Source of the DNA: Borreliella andersonii | GTDB taxonomy: Bacteria; Spirochaetota; Spirochaetia; Borreliales; Borreliaceae | Length of the DNA stretch: 64,000 nucleotides | Assembly (NCBI RefSeq): GCF_032595875.1 | Contig: NZ_CP132457.1 | Location: 434,001 to 498,000 of the forward strand | Direction of reading: 5' to 3' | Shown here: one piece after another, positions 54,447 to 64,000 of the stretch | How positions within the stretch are numbered: the stretch's first letter is position 1 | How the letters are laid out: each line of letters begins with the position of its first letter | Position numbers and translations under genes: made by a program | The notes under the pieces: generated by a model | Seen by the model: only the letters and a program-made list of their open reading frames with translations | What the model was told of the DNA's origin: nothing | The model's database searches: none

Positions 54447-55730
54447 TTGCATAGTTATATTGTAGAAGGTGGCTATAGGATAGGAGGTCAAATTACAGCT
54501 AGTGGGAATAAGAACGCGGCCTTACCTTGTATTTTAGCTGCTTTGCTTACCGATGAAGAGGTTATTTTAGAAAATATTCCTAATATTAATGATGTAAAAG
54601 TTGTTTTAGATATTTTAAGTGATATAGGAGCAGATATTGTAAGAGAGGGAAATACTTTAAAAATAAAAGTTTTAAATATTGTAAAAACAGAAATAGATTC
54701 TTCTCTTACAGACTTAATTAGGGCTTCCATACTTTTATTAGGCCCTTTTGTTTCTAGATTTGGGAAAATAGATATGGCGCTTCCAGGGGGAGATGTTATT
54801 GGAAAAAGGCGACTTGATACTCATTTTTACGGGCTTTGCAAGCTGGGGGCCAAGTTAATTACAAAAGATAATAGAATTGTTTTAAAGGCTAACAAGCTTG
54901 TTGGAGCTGAAATGTTTTTAGATGAAGCTTCTGTTACAGCTACAGAAAATATCATTATGGGGGCAGTTCTTGCTGAGGGAAATACCGTTATTATGAACGC
55001 TGCTTGTGAACCACATGTTCAAGATTTATGTAATATGTTAAATTCAATGGGCGCTAATATTTTAGGAATTGGTTCGAATGTTTTAGAAATAAAGGGCGTA
55101 AAAAAATTAAGTGGGACCGTATTTAGAATAGGAGCCGATTTCATGCAAGTTGGTTCTTTAATTAGTCTTGCTGCATTAACAGGGGGTGAGCTGGAAATTA
55201 AAAAGGCAGATCCTCAGCATTTCAGATTAATTAGGCATGTGTATTCAAGACTTGGCGTTAATTTTGAATATGACAGGGAAAATGTATATGTAAGAGATAA
55301 ACAAGAATTAAGGGTTAAGTTAGATTTTGGTGGGCACATTCCAAAAATTGATGATGGTCCATGGCCAGCCTTTCCAACAGACCTTATGAGTATTATTATC
55401 GTCACCGCAACCCAAGTAGAAGGTACAGTTTTAGTTTTTGAGAAGATGTTTGAATCTAGAATGTTTTTTGTAGATAAATTAATAAAAATGGGTGCTCGCA
55501 TTGTGCTTTGTGATCCTCACCGTGTAGTAGTTACGGGTAAATCCATTCTTAAAGGCAATATTTTGTCTTCTCCGGATGTACGAGCGGGGATGTCTCTTCT
55601 TATTGCGGCTTTTGTTGCTGAAGGTCGCAGCGAGATTCAAAATGTTTATCAAATTGAAAGAGGATACGAAGATGTAGTTGACAAATTAATTAATTTGGGT
55701 GCAAAAATCAAGAAAGTTAAAAGTCAATAA
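54447..55730 (+). CDS. murA: UDP-N-acetylglucosamine 1-carboxyvinyltransferase
   Basis: First committed step of peptidoglycan synthesis. 427 residues; GGYRIGGQITASGNKNAALP at about 7-26 and EGTVLVFEKMFESRMFFVDKL near 330 are typical. The active-site loop is PGGDVIGKRRLDTH: the Cys attacked by fosfomycin is Asp. B. burgdorferi MurA was reported to have this Asp and to resist fosfomycin. TTG start with AGGAGG 6 bases ahead. Confidence 0.95.
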   Translation: MHSYIVEGGYRIGGQITASGNKNAALPCILAALLTDEEVILENIPNINDVKVVLDILSDIGADIVREGNTLKIKVLNIVKTEIDSSLTDLIRASILLLGPFVSRFGKIDMALPGGDVIGKRRLDTHFYGLCKLGAKLITKDNRIVLKANKLVGAEMFLDEASVTATENIIMGAVLAEGNTVIMNAACEPHVQDLCNMLNSMGANILGIGSNVLEIKGVKKLSGTVFRIGADFMQVGSLISLAALTGGELEIKKADPQHFRLIRHVYSRLGVNFEYDRENVYVRDKQELRVKLDFGGHIPKIDDGPWPAFPTDLMSIIIVTATQVEGTVLVFEKMFESRMFFVDKLIKMGARIVLCDPHRVVVTGKSILKGNILSSPDVRAGMSLLIAAFVAEGRSEIQNVYQIERGYEDVVDKLINLGAKIKKVKSQ

Positions 55731-56309
55731 CTTGGTGTTGGGCTTTATTATATGTGTAATTTATGTAAAATGTTTTTAATATAAGATAAAGATAAGGTAT
55801 CAAGAGGTTGAATTATGAATGAAAATATATTACATCAATTTTTATTTAATATTATTATTATTCAATAGTTTAAAGATCTTAGTATAAAAAATAATATTCA
55901 AAGATTGATAAAAATTTGCATAGAAGTATTTTTGATTTTGAATTTTTATTTTTATAATATTAATTGTTCTTTTAAATAGAGATATTTATTTTTCTGCTTT
56001 AATTCGTAAGAATGGTTTTAATTTTATTAATTACCGTTTATTTATGATTAATTTCAGATTTATTAAATTTTTGTTATTTATTATATCTGGTTTTAATTTT
56101 TCTGTTTTTGGTTATGATTTTTTGGCAGGTTAATAGTTTTTATTTATATTTTGTGCATTTAATGCATAACATGTTGATCGTTAATTGTTTTAGCATTGTA
56201 TATTAATTTTTAATTTTTGAAATTAAATAGTTAAATACTTTTTTGTTACTGATGGATAAATTTGATTTTAGATTTTTTACAAAAAATATTTAGATGGGGA
56301 TAAAATTTT
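55731..56309. other. murA-MATE gap with gene relic
   Basis: A 580-base gap without an intact gene. It holds the broken gene at 55815-56133 and then A/T-rich sequence with GTGCATTTAATGCATAAC (56152-56169), a small inverted repeat. Confidence 0.5.
55815..56133 (+). pseudogene. Broken small membrane-protein gene
   Basis: ATG at 55815 has a good AGAGG ribosome-binding site. It reads MNENILHQFLFNIIIIQ and hits TAG at 55866. The same frame continues FKDLSIKNNIQRLIKICIEVFLI to about 55935. After a shift of frame it continues with a hydrophobic stretch and RDIYFSALIRKNGFNFINY..., ending at TAA 56131-56133. Restored length is about 105 residues with one or two membrane helices. A start signal ahead of a gene with one nonsense and one frameshift is the mark of recent decay. 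Confidence 0.65.
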
Positions 56310-57674
56310 ATGTCTACGGATAAGAGCAAGACTAGGGAATTAATATTAAATGGTAATTTATATAAGGTTCTTTTTTTAATAAGTTTTCCTATTGTTATAA
56401 CCAATATTATTCAAGCTTTTTATGATCTTACCGATATGTTTTATGTTGGCAAGCTTGGAGCCATGCCTTTGTCAGCGCTTTCACTTGCTGGTCCTGTAAA
56501 TTTTTTTATTATGGCTATTGCTATGGGAATGGCTACAGGAAGCATTTCTTTGATGTCAAAATGCATAGGAGAGGGAAATTTTTCTCGTTTTTCGAGGTAT
56601 GCAGGGCAACTTATTGTTTTAAACTTTGTTTTATCCCTATTTGTTACTATTTGTGCTTTTTTTTTTATTGATCATCTTTTAAATTTGCTGGGTGTAAAAG
56701 GGGAGCTTAAAGAACTTTCAAGAGTTTATTTTTATGTGACAATTTTTGGAATACCTATTATGTTTTTAAGTATTTCAATTACATATATTTTAAATTCTCA
56801 AGGAGAAACTATCCTGTCAATGACAATAGTTTTGTTTGCCAATATTGTTAATTTTATTCTTGATCCAATTTTAATATTTAGTTTTAATATGGGTATTGCT
56901 GGAGCTGCTTGGGCCACTTTATTTTCAAAATTGTTAACCGTTGCTTTTTATTTATTTGTAACTTACAGGCTAAATTATGGATTAAAAATTCATCTTAAGG
57001 ATCTAGTGATAGATATAAAATCTATTAAAGAAATTGTTAACCTGGGATTGCCTTCAACCTTTGGGCAAATAATGGTTTCGGTGTCTTTTTTTATTTTCAA
57101 TTATATAGTTATTGAGATTAGTCCTAAATTTTTGGCAGCGTATGGACTTACAAACACCATTATTTCTTTTTTATTTCTTCCTGCCATGGGAATTGGTACC
57201 GGAATTATTTCAATTGTTGGTCAAAATCTGGGTGCTAAGAAAATCAATAGGGTGGGAGAAGTTTTGAAAAAGGGGTTTTTTATTTCTTTAGCAATTTTAT
57301 TGATAATAAATTCGATTGTTATTTTTAATAAACTGTTTATACTAAGGTTGTTTACAAATGATTTAGAAGTTTTAAATTATGCTAATAATTATTTATTATT
57401 AACAACTATTGGTACTTTTGGATATGGACTGCAGCAAGTATTTTTTGGAGGACTTGTTGGGTCTGGTAGGACAAAAATTGCAATGATTGTTGTTTTTATT
57501 AGGTTGTGGCTTATTCGTCTACCGGTAGTTTTTATTTTTCAATATTTTGGTATAATTGAAAATTCTTTAGGTTATGCTTTTATAATTTCAAATTATTTGG
57601 CAATTATAATTTTGGTTGCTTTTACTTGCACTCGTTATTGGGCTAAGCCCGTTTTAATTAAAAAATACAAATAG
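56310..57674 (+). CDS. MATE-family efflux transporter
   Basis: 454 residues with 12 membrane helices in two similar halves. N-half: LISFPIVITNIIQAFYDLTDMFYVGKLGAMPLSAL, the typical MATE TM1-TM2; C-half: NLGLPSTFGQIMVSVSFFIFNYIV and LPAMGIGTGIISIVGQNLGAKK. Exports organic cations or drugs using Na+ or H+. A GGGGAT precedes the ATG. It stands alone and is preceded by the gene relic. Confidence 0.93.
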   Translation: MSTDKSKTRELILNGNLYKVLFLISFPIVITNIIQAFYDLTDMFYVGKLGAMPLSALSLAGPVNFFIMAIAMGMATGSISLMSKCIGEGNFSRFSRYAGQLIVLNFVLSLFVTICAFFFIDHLLNLLGVKGELKELSRVYFYVTIFGIPIMFLSISITYILNSQGETILSMTIVLFANIVNFILDPILIFSFNMGIAGAAWATLFSKLLTVAFYLFVTYRLNYGLKIHLKDLVIDIKSIKEIVNLGLPSTFGQIMVSVSFFIFNYIVIEISPKFLAAYGLTNTIISFLFLPAMGIGTGIISIVGQNLGAKKINRVGEVLKKGFFISLAILLIINSIVIFNKLFILRLFTNDLEVLNYANNYLLLTTIGTFGYGLQQVFFGGLVGSGRTKIAMIVVFIRLWLIRLPVVFIFQYFGIIENSLGYAFIISNYLAIIILVAFTCTRYWAKPVLIKKYK

Positions 57675-57870
57675 TAATTAGGATTTATTTTGTATTTGCA
57701 TTTTGTCAAAAAAATAGCTGATTTATTTTTAATAAATTCAATGTTTTTAGTCTTAAAAATAGATTTTAGATTTTTTTTAATTTATTTTAAAGTGTAATTG
57801 TTTGTTTGCAATAAAGCTTAGTTAAGTGAAATTAATTTTAATAATTTTAGTTTTAAATTGTTTCTCTTTA
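57675..57870. other. Convergent spacer
   Basis: A/T-rich sequence between the converging MATE and lipoprotein genes. Nothing recognised. Confidence 0.35.
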
Positions 57871-58248
57871 TTATTTTTTTTCAAAAATATATAATGTGTT
57901 TTTTCTTTTAGTGTTGATTTTAATTTTTAAATGAAAAGTTTTTGTTTCAAGCCTATTAAGTTTTTCTTTTATTAATTCGCTTGTTTTGCTGCCTTCTTTA
58001 AAAATTGCCAATGAATTTGCATTTATATCTTCTGTACTGTTGTTTTTAAGAGTAATTATTAGATTATTTTTGCTGTCGGATTTGTAGTTTACTATTTCTA
58101 TTTTTTTGTTGGTGTTTATAGTACTAATAAGATAGGTAATTTCTTTTGATTTTATTGTGCTTGTTTTCATGCAAGACATAAAAGCAATTGAAATGCCAGG
58201 AATTACGAGTATTGATAGTAATTTAAGCTTAAATTTTTGAGCTTTCAT
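57871..58248 (-). CDS. Putative lipoprotein
   Basis: 125 residues from MKAQKFKLKLLSILVIPGISIAFMSC, a lipoprotein signal with lipobox FMSC (Cys26). The remainder looks like one beta-sandwich (KIEIVNYKSDSKNNLIITLKNNSTEDINANSLAIFKEGS...LETKTFHLKIKI), the style of FxLYD/transport-accessory domains. The frame is open upstream to 58338 but that part has no signal character. No clear ribosome-binding site. Function unknown. Confidence 0.6.
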   Translation of the reverse strand: MKAQKFKLKLLSILVIPGISIAFMSCMKTSTIKSKEITYLISTINTNKKIEIVNYKSDSKNNLIITLKNNSTEDINANSLAIFKEGSKTSELIKEKLNRLETKTFHLKIKINTKRKNTLYIFEKK

Positions 58249-58700
58249 TATTTTTATTATATTTTTTATTGGGGGAGTGTTAACCTTTTTGATAAAGTAA
58301 AGGTGTTTAATCAATTTTAAATAGTAACTAGATTTCAAAAAGTTTTACTATTGTTTTGAATTGCGTTTTTTTAATGCATTAGTTGAGCATTGTTTATTTT
58401 AGGTGGTTGTTTTTTAAGGTTTATTTTTTAGTATTTTATGTTTTTAAAATTAATGTTAATTTTTGATGCTATTATATGTGTAATGAATTGAGTTTTAAAG
58501 TTTAAGTGTATTGACTATATTTTATAAAATATGTAGAATTTTAAAGCTATTAAAATTTTTTAGAAAAACACGTAATGCGGGTCAATTTCTAAAAAATTGA
58601 TTTTGTTATTTTTTTGATTGTTTGTAGCTATTTTCTTATTTTAATAAGTATAAATTTGTTAAAAATTTTTTAAAGAAATTAGATGTAAGTAGCTATTTAG
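58249..58700. other. Divergent spacer ahead of the ribosomal operon
   Basis: About 450 A/T-rich bases. A possible tuf promoter is TTGATT (58615-58620) with TATTTT 17 bases on (58638-58643). Upstream at 58585-58605 is an imperfect inverted repeat CAATTTCTAAAAAATTG. No gene is seen. Confidence 0.4.
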
Positions 58701-58724
58701 AATGTGAAATTTAGGAGGTTAGTC

Positions 58725-59909
58725 ATGGCAAAAGAAGTTTTTCAAAGAACAAAGCCGCACATGAATGTTGGAACAATAGGTCATGTTGATCATGGTAAGA
58801 CAACATTAACAGCGGCTATTAGTATTTATTGTTCAAAATTAAATAAAGATGCAAAAGCATTAAAATATGAAGATATTGATAATGCACCTGAGGAGAAAGC
58901 AAGAGGAATAACAATTAATGCTAGGCATATTGAGTATGAAACAGCTAATAGACATTATGCTCACGTGGATTGTCCAGGCCATGCTGATTATATAAAAAAT
59001 ATGATTACAGGAGCAGCGCAAATGGATGCAGCGATACTTTTAGTTGCTGCTGATAGTGGTGCTGAGCCCCAAACAAAAGAACATTTGCTTCTTGCTCAAA
59101 GAATGGGAATAAAGAAAATAATAGTTTTTTTAAATAAGTTAGATTTAGCGGATCCTGAACTTGTTGAGCTTGTTGAAGTTGAAGTTTTAGAACTTGTTGA
59201 AAAATATGGCTTTTCAGCTGATACTCCAATAATCAAAGGTTCAGCTTTTGGGGCTATGTCAAATCCAGAAGATCCTGAATCTACAAAATGCGTTAAAGAA
59301 CTTCTTGAATCTATGGATAATTATTTTGATCTTCCAGAAAGAGATATTGATAAACCATTTTTGCTTGCTGTTGAAGATGTATTTTCTATTTCAGGAAGAG
59401 GTACTGTTGCTACTGGGCGTATTGAAAGAGGTATTATTAAAGTTGGTCAAGAAGTTGAAATAGTTGGTATTAAAGAAACCAGAAAAACTACTGTTACTGG
59501 TGTTGAAATGTTCCAGAAAATTCTTGAGCAAGGTCAAGCAGGGGATAATGTTGGGCTTCTTTTAAGAGGAGTCGAGAAAAAAGACGTTGAGAGGGGACAA
59601 GTTTTGTCAGCTCCAGGTACAATTACTCCACACAAGAAATTTAAAGCTTCAATTTATTGTTTGACTAAAGAAGAAGGCGGTAGGCATAAGCCATTTTTCC
59701 CAGGGTATAGACCACAGTTCTTTTTTAGAACAACCGATGTTACTGGGGTTGTTGCTTTAGAAGGCAAAGAAATGGTTATGCCTGGTGATAATGTTGATAT
59801 TATTGTTGAGCTGATCTCTTCAATAGCTATGGATAAAAATGTGGAATTTGCTGTTCGAGAAGGTGGAAGAACTGTTGCGTCAGGAAGAATTCTTGAGATA
59901 TTGGAATAG
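58725..59909 (+). CDS. tuf: Elongation factor Tu
   Basis: GTPase that brings aminoacyl-tRNA to the ribosome. 394 residues: GHVDHGKTT (P-loop), [14 protein letters not shown] (switch I), DCPGHADY, and NKLDLAD (NKxD). The ATG at 58725 follows GGAGGTTAGTC; a further ATG at 58704 is an artefact of an open frame. It heads the S10 ribosomal protein cluster, 50 bases before rpsJ. Confidence 0.98.
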   Translation: MAKEVFQRTKPHMNVGTIGHVDHGKTTLTAAISIYCSKLNKDAKALKYEDIDNAPEEKARGITINARHIEYETANRHYAHVDCPGHADYIKNMITGAAQMDAAILLVAADSGAEPQTKEHLLLAQRMGIKKIIVFLNKLDLADPELVELVEVEVLELVEKYGFSADTPIIKGSAFGAMSNPEDPESTKCVKELLESMDNYFDLPERDIDKPFLLAVEDVFSISGRGTVATGRIERGIIKVGQEVEIVGIKETRKTTVTGVEMFQKILEQGQAGDNVGLLLRGVEKKDVERGQVLSAPGTITPHKKFKASIYCLTKEEGGRHKPFFPGYRPQFFFRTTDVTGVVALEGKEMVMPGDNVDIIVELISSIAMDKNVEFAVREGGRTVASGRILEILE

Positions 59910-59959
59910 TTAAGACTTTAAGGATATATTAAATACTCTCTAAAGTTTAGGAGAATAAA

Positions 59960-60271
59960 TTGATTGCTAAAGATAAGATACGTGTAAGATTATTTAGTTT
60001 TGATGTTAAAATATTAGACCAGAGTGCCGAATCTATTGTTAAAGCTGTTCAAAAGGCCAAGGCTCAGATTAAAGGCCCAATCCCTTTGCCGACAAAAATA
60101 AAAAAATATACTGTTTTACGTTCTCCTCATGTCAATAAAAAATCAAGAGAGCAATTTGAGATGAGAACTCATAAAAGGCTTATTGATATCTTAGAGCCCA
60201 CTTCTGCTTTAATGGATTCTTTAATGAAGTTAGAGCTTCCAGCAGGTGTTGAGGTAGATATTAAGCAGTAA
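59960..60271 (+). CDS. rpsJ: 30S ribosomal protein S10
   Basis: 103 residues; [60 protein letters not shown] are uS10 landmarks. TTG start with TAGGAG 8 bases ahead. First gene of the S10 operon. Confidence 0.98.
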
Positions 60272-60305
60272 ATGATATTTTAAGTTATGAATTTGAGGTG
60301 TTTTA

Positions 60306-60926
60306 ATGTTGGGATTGATTGGAAAAAAAGTTGGCATGACTCAGATATTTCAGAAAAATGGCATTGTGGTTCCTGTTACTGTTATAGAGTTTCAGCCCAA
60401 TTATATTATAGGGAAGAAAACAGTCGATAGAGATGGTTATAGCGCTCTTATAGCAGGTTCTGTTGATCTTAAGAGTTCTAAAGTTTCAAAGCCTATAAAA
60501 GGTCAATATAAAAGTTTAAAAGATATTGAACCTAAAAGATACGTAATAGAGCTTAAAGGGCTTGACGGGTATGAAGCTGGTGATGAGATTAAGGTTGATG
60601 TTTTTAAGTCAGTTAAGTATGTAGATGTTACAGGGGTTACCAAAGGCAAGGGTTTTCAAGGGGCTATGAAAAGGCATAATTTTAGTGGTGGGCCATCTTC
60701 TCATGGATCAAAATTTCATAGACATCTTGGTGGAACAGGGCAAGCTACTACTCCTGCAAGAACATTTAAAGGGACTAAAATGGCTGGTAGAATGGGTGGA
60801 AATCAACAAACTATTCAAAATCTTGAAGTTGTTTTAATCGATGAAGAAAAAAGAGCCCTTTTAGTAAAAGGGGCTGTGCCTGGTGCTAAGGGTTCTTTTG
60901 TTGTTGTTAAGAAATCTAAAAAGTAG
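60306..60926 (+). CDS. rplC: 50S ribosomal protein L3
   Basis: 206 residues beginning LGLIGKKVGMTQIF; GVTKGKGFQGAMKRHNF and GGTGQATTPARTFKGTKMAGRMG are the uL3 signatures. It binds 23S near the peptidyl-transferase centre. A GAGGTG precedes the ATG. Confidence 0.98.
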   Translation: MLGLIGKKVGMTQIFQKNGIVVPVTVIEFQPNYIIGKKTVDRDGYSALIAGSVDLKSSKVSKPIKGQYKSLKDIEPKRYVIELKGLDGYEAGDEIKVDVFKSVKYVDVTGVTKGKGFQGAMKRHNFSGGPSSHGSKFHRHLGGTGQATTPARTFKGTKMAGRMGGNQQTIQNLEVVLIDEEKRALLVKGAVPGAKGSFVVVKKSKK

Positions 60927-60935
60927 GTATTTAGT

Positions 60936-61565
60936 ATGGAAAGAAAAGTTTTTTCTAAAGATGGGAAAGAGATTAGAACTATAAATTTGGATGATAGAGT
61001 TTTTAATGTAGAAATTAGTCATGGGTCTATTTATAATGCTATAAAAAATGAGTTGTCTAATCTTAGGGTTGGAACGTCTTCAACTAAAACCAGATCAGAG
61101 GTTAGTGGTAGTTCTAAAAAACCTTGGAAGCAAAAAGGAACCGGTAGAGCTAGGGTTGGTACAAAGCGAAATCCAATTTGGATTGGCGGAGGTATAGCAT
61201 TAGGGCCAAAACCTAGGGATTATAACTATAGATTGCCTAAAAAGGTAAAAAAGCTTGCATTTAAGTCTGTATTAAGTTTGCGTGCTGCTGATGAAAATAG
61301 TTTTAAAGTTATTGAGAATTTTAATATTGAATCTGGAAAAACAAAAGATCTTGCTTTAATAATAAAAAATTTTGCAAGTTTTAATGGTAAGGTGGTTATT
61401 CTTTTGGGCAATGATGATCAAATGATAAAAAGGGCTGGTAAAAATATAAGAGATTTAAAGATTTTGTCTTTTAATAAACTTAGGGTTGTTGATTTATTTT
61501 ATGCTAAGAATTTAATAGCCCTAGAATCTGCTGTTAATAAGCTCAATGAGTTTTACATTAAATAA
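60936..61565 (+). CDS. rplD: 50S ribosomal protein L4
   Basis: 209 residues with the uL4 loop VSGSSKKPWKQKGTGRARVG and GGGIALGPKPRDYNY that lines the exit tunnel. In E. coli L4 also represses its own operon; no matching leader can be judged here. Confidence 0.97.
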   Translation: MERKVFSKDGKEIRTINLDDRVFNVEISHGSIYNAIKNELSNLRVGTSSTKTRSEVSGSSKKPWKQKGTGRARVGTKRNPIWIGGGIALGPKPRDYNYRLPKKVKKLAFKSVLSLRAADENSFKVIENFNIESGKTKDLALIIKNFASFNGKVVILLGNDDQMIKRAGKNIRDLKILSFNKLRVVDLFYAKNLIALESAVNKLNEFYIK

Positions 61566-61584
61566 AAGGATGTTGAGGATAAGT

Positions 61585-61881
61585 ATGAAGGCTTATGATA
61601 TAATAGTTTCACCTATGCTTACTGAAAAAACTAATACTCAAAGGGAAAGTATTAATGTTTATGTTTTTAAAGTTAATAAGAGAGCAAATAAAAAAGAGGT
61701 TAGTGCAGCAATAAAAGAACTTTTCAATGTTACTCCTGTATCGTGTAATTTGCTCAATATTAAAAGTAAATCCAAGGTTGTGGTGTCTCGAAAAGGATAT
61801 CCTATAGGTAAGGGAAAGACTTCTTCATGGAAGAAGGCGTATATTTATCTCAAAAAGGAAGATAAAATAGATATTTTTTAG
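61585..61881 (+). CDS. rplW: 50S ribosomal protein L23
   Basis: 98 residues starting MKAYDIIVSPMLTEKTN; FKVNKRANKKEVSAAIKELFNV is the uL23 core at the tunnel exit, where SRP and trigger factor dock. The ATG at 61585 with TGAGGA ahead is preferred over a start inside rplD. Confidence 0.97.
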   Translation: MKAYDIIVSPMLTEKTNTQRESINVYVFKVNKRANKKEVSAAIKELFNVTPVSCNLLNIKSKSKVVVSRKGYPIGKGKTSSWKKAYIYLKKEDKIDIF

Positions 61882-61902
61882 TGGTTTTGGAGAAAAATAA
61901 AT

Positions 61903-62736
61903 ATGGGTATTAAGACTTATAAACCAAAAACTTCTTCTTTGCGTTATAAGACAACTTTATCTTTTGATGATTTGAGTAAAGGTAATGATCCTTTGAAATC
62001 TTTAACAAAAGGTAAGAAATTTAAATCGGGCAGAGATTCTTCTGGTAAGATTAGTATTAGAAGGAGAGGTGGTGGGCATAAGAGAAAGTATAGGTTGATT
62101 GATTTTAATCGAAGAGATAAATTTAGCATTCCTGCTCGAGTTGCTTCTATTGAATATGATCCTAATAGAAGTGCTAATATAGCTCTGCTTGTGTATAAAG
62201 ATGGAGAAAAAAGGTATATTATTTCTCCTAAGGGCATTAAGGTTGGAGATGTTTTGGAAAGTGGTCCAAATGCCCCAATTAAAATTGGCAATGCTTTACC
62301 TCTTGAAAATATTCCTATTGGAAGAACCGTTCACAATATTGAGCTTAATATGGGAAAGGGTGGACAACTTATAAGAAGTGCTGGTGGATATGCTATGATA
62401 CTTGCTTCTGACGGGAATTATGTCACTGTAAAATTATCATCTGGTGAGGTGAGATTGATTTTTAAAAAATGTATTGCAACAATTGGTGAAATTGGAAATG
62501 AAGATTATGCCAATATTTCTATAGGGAAAGCTGGTAAAAGCAGATGGCTTGGTAGAAGACCTAAGGTTAGAGGTGTTGCTATGAATCCTGTTGACCATCC
62601 ACATGGTGGTGGTGAAGGAAAAACTTCTGGAGGTCGTCATCCTGTGTCTCCTTGGGGACAGCCTACTAAAGGCTATAAGACTCGTAAGAAAAAGAGATAT
62701 TCAGATAAATTTATTATTAAAAGAAGAAATAAATAG
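61903..62736 (+). CDS. rplB: 50S ribosomal protein L2
   Basis: 277 residues; [47 protein letters not shown] hold the uL2 core including the conserved His of the [10 protein letters not shown] loop near the peptidyl-transferase centre. Confidence 0.98.
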   Translation: MGIKTYKPKTSSLRYKTTLSFDDLSKGNDPLKSLTKGKKFKSGRDSSGKISIRRRGGGHKRKYRLIDFNRRDKFSIPARVASIEYDPNRSANIALLVYKDGEKRYIISPKGIKVGDVLESGPNAPIKIGNALPLENIPIGRTVHNIELNMGKGGQLIRSAGGYAMILASDGNYVTVKLSSGEVRLIFKKCIATIGEIGNEDYANISIGKAGKSRWLGRRPKVRGVAMNPVDHPHGGGEGKTSGGRHPVSPWGQPTKGYKTRKKKRYSDKFIIKRRNK

Positions 62737-62745
62737 GAGAGTATA

Positions 62746-63024
62746 GTGGCAAGATCTATTAAAAAGGGACCTTTTATAGAAAAGAGTCTTTATCAAAAAG
62801 TTTTATCATCTTTTGGAAGTGAGAAGAGAGTTGTTATTAAAACCTACTCTAGATCTTCAACAATAATTCCTGAAATGGTAAGTCTTACTATATCTGTTTA
62901 CAATGGCAAAACTTTTATACCTGTTTATATTACTGAGGATCTTGTGGGGCATAAGCTTGGTGAATTTTCACCTACAAGGATTTTTAGAGGGCATGCTAAG
63001 TCAGATAAAAAGGGAAGGAAGTAA
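62746..63024 (+). CDS. rpsS: 30S ribosomal protein S19
   Basis: 92 residues: [14 protein letters not shown] at the start and [17 protein letters not shown] at the C-terminus are uS19. GTG start at 62746 with TAGGAGAG ahead, 9 bases after rplB. Confidence 0.98.
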   Translation: MARSIKKGPFIEKSLYQKVLSSFGSEKRVVIKTYSRSSTIIPEMVSLTISVYNGKTFIPVYITEDLVGHKLGEFSPTRIFRGHAKSDKKGRK

Positions 63025-63030
63025 GTATTT

Positions 63031-63393
63031 ATGTTGGTAAATAGAAGGTATACGGCAAAGGGCAAAAATTTACCCTCTTCTCCAAAAAAAGTTAGGCCAA
63101 TAGCTGACAATATACGGGGGGAGTCTTATATTAAGGCTATTGCGGTGCTTTGCTCCATGCCTAATAAAGGAGCTAAGCTTTTAGAAAAAGTTGTTAAATC
63201 AGCAGCATCAAATGCGATGTATCACAATAAAAATCTTTCCGAAGATATGATATTTGTTAAAACAGTTATGGTTGATGATGGACGTCGTCGTAAAAAGATT
63301 TGGCCTAGAGCTAGGGGTAGGGCTGATAGGCTTGTTAATAGAAATTGTCATATTTTTGTTGAAGTTGATGAAAAAAAAGATATTAAAGGATAA
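63031..63393 (+). CDS. rplV: 50S ribosomal protein L22
   Basis: 120 residues; RYTAKGKNLPSSPKKVRPIADNIRG opens and DDGRRRKKIWPRARGRADRLVNRNCHI forms the tunnel-lining beta-hairpin and core of uL22. Confidence 0.97.
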   Translation: MLVNRRYTAKGKNLPSSPKKVRPIADNIRGESYIKAIAVLCSMPNKGAKLLEKVVKSAASNAMYHNKNLSEDMIFVKTVMVDDGRRRKKIWPRARGRADRLVNRNCHIFVEVDEKKDIKG

Positions 63394-63396
63394 AGC

Positions 63397-64000
63397 ATGG
63401 GCCAAAAAGTACATCCATATAGCTTAAGGGTAAAAATTAATAAGGATTGGAAATCAAAATGGTATTTTGATAAAAAATTGTATTCTTCAATTCTTCATGA
63501 AGACTTTTTGATAAGGCGAGAAATTATGAAGTTTCTTAAAGGGATTAAATTCGATATTTCTGACATAGAAATAATTAGAAATAATCCTCAAAAAGTAACA
63601 GTAGTAATTGTTACTCCAAGGCCTGGTTCTGTGATAGGACTTAAAGGTTCTAATCTTGAAAAGATTGGGCAATTTTTAACTGAAAAAATTTCTAAAAAGA
63701 TTAGCATTAAGATTAAAGAGGTTAAAAGACCAGAGCTTGATGCTCAAATTATTGCTAATGGGATTGCAAAGCAAGTAGAAAATAGAGCGTCTTATAGAAA
63801 AGTTTTAAAATCATCTCTTTCTACCTCCATGTTAAAGGGTGCTCAAGGGTTGAAAATTAAGATTGCTGGTAGACTTGGTGGGGCAGAGATTGCTCGAAGC
63901 TTTGAAGTTAAGGAAGGTCGGGTTCCTTTGCATACTCTTAGAGCCAATATAGATTATGGATTTTCTGAAGCTCAAACTACTTATGGTATTATTGGGGTTA
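63397..64000 (+). CDS. rpsC: 30S ribosomal protein S3, 3' end outside window
   Basis: 201 codons present of an expected 280 or more; start MGQKVHPYSLRVKINKDW. The KH domain has PRPGSVIGLKGSNLEKI (GxxG loop). The C-terminal domain begins GLKIKIAGRLGGAEIARSFEVKEGRVPLHTLRANIDYG, where the window stops. Three bases separate it from rplV. Confidence 0.97.
   Translation, partial: MGQKVHPYSLRVKINKDWKSKWYFDKKLYSSILHEDFLIRREIMKFLKGIKFDISDIEIIRNNPQKVTVVIVTPRPGSVIGLKGSNLEKIGQFLTEKISKKISIKIKEVKRPELDAQIIANGIAKQVENRASYRKVLKSSLSTSMLKGAQGLKIKIAGRLGGAEIARSFEVKEGRVPLHTLRANIDYGFSEAQTTYGIIGV

Overview
The window is the central part of a linear chromosome from a Lyme disease spirochete (Borrelia burgdorferi sensu lato). 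This rests on very low GC, one 16S gene far from a tandem pair of 23S-5S units, a gyrB/gyrA/parB block next to dnaA/dnaN, an LPS-free genus carrying Lpt-like genes, and a MurA with Asp in place of the active-site Cys. I cannot fix the species or strain. Several intact Borrelia genes appear broken here.

Layout. 1-10130 is the rRNA region, read on the minus strand from 16S (with tRNA-Ala behind it) to two tandem 23S-5S units; the window starts inside the second 23S. The ~3 kb 16S-23S spacer holds two protein genes (HAD phosphatase and alkyl-adenine DNA glycosylase), a tRNA-Ile facing the other way with its own promoter, and a decayed second 16S gene that I can align block by block to the working copy. 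10190-13150 holds housekeeping genes (deoxyribosyltransferase, rsmI, YigZ and DUF1893 proteins). 13283-22152 is the replication and segregation core: parA-parZ, then parB, gyrA and gyrB facing the other way, a parS palindrome inside what looks like the gyrA terminator, dnaA, and the probable origin between dnaA and dnaN. Base composition of the plus strand changes from A/C-rich to G/T-rich near dnaN.

22153-29003 runs rightward: dnaN, a DUF721 gene, rpmH-rnpA-yidC-jag, a sugar-nucleotide epimerase and class II aldolase. 29308-36137 is a tightly packed minus-strand operon of seven genes: two chromate-transporter-type proteins, rpoN, hpf, an HPr/NPr protein, a cation antiporter fused to an EIIA-Ntr domain, and aspS. 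It looks like a rearranged nitrogen-PTS operon. 36357-44824 has mscS, a glycolipid glycosyltransferase, holA, a dead lipoprotein gene, uvrC, and a secreted LamG/FnIII-like protein followed by a TPR protein. 44879-46196 is a tRNA cluster (three Ser, one Arg) ending in the SRP RNA.

46416-57674 carries dnaX-ybaB, ndk, an lptC-lptA-lptB envelope set, pgeF, nif3, lspA, ymdB, murA, a second dead gene and a MATE exporter. After a minus-strand lipoprotein, 58725-64000 is tuf followed by the S10 ribosomal protein operon (S10, L3, L4, L23, L2, S19, L22, S3), cut by the window edge in rpsC. I see no insertion sequences, prophage or CRISPR array. The most unusual content is the rRNA spacer with its 16S relic, the divergent second 23S copy, the parS/terminator overlap and the PTS-Ntr antiporter operon.
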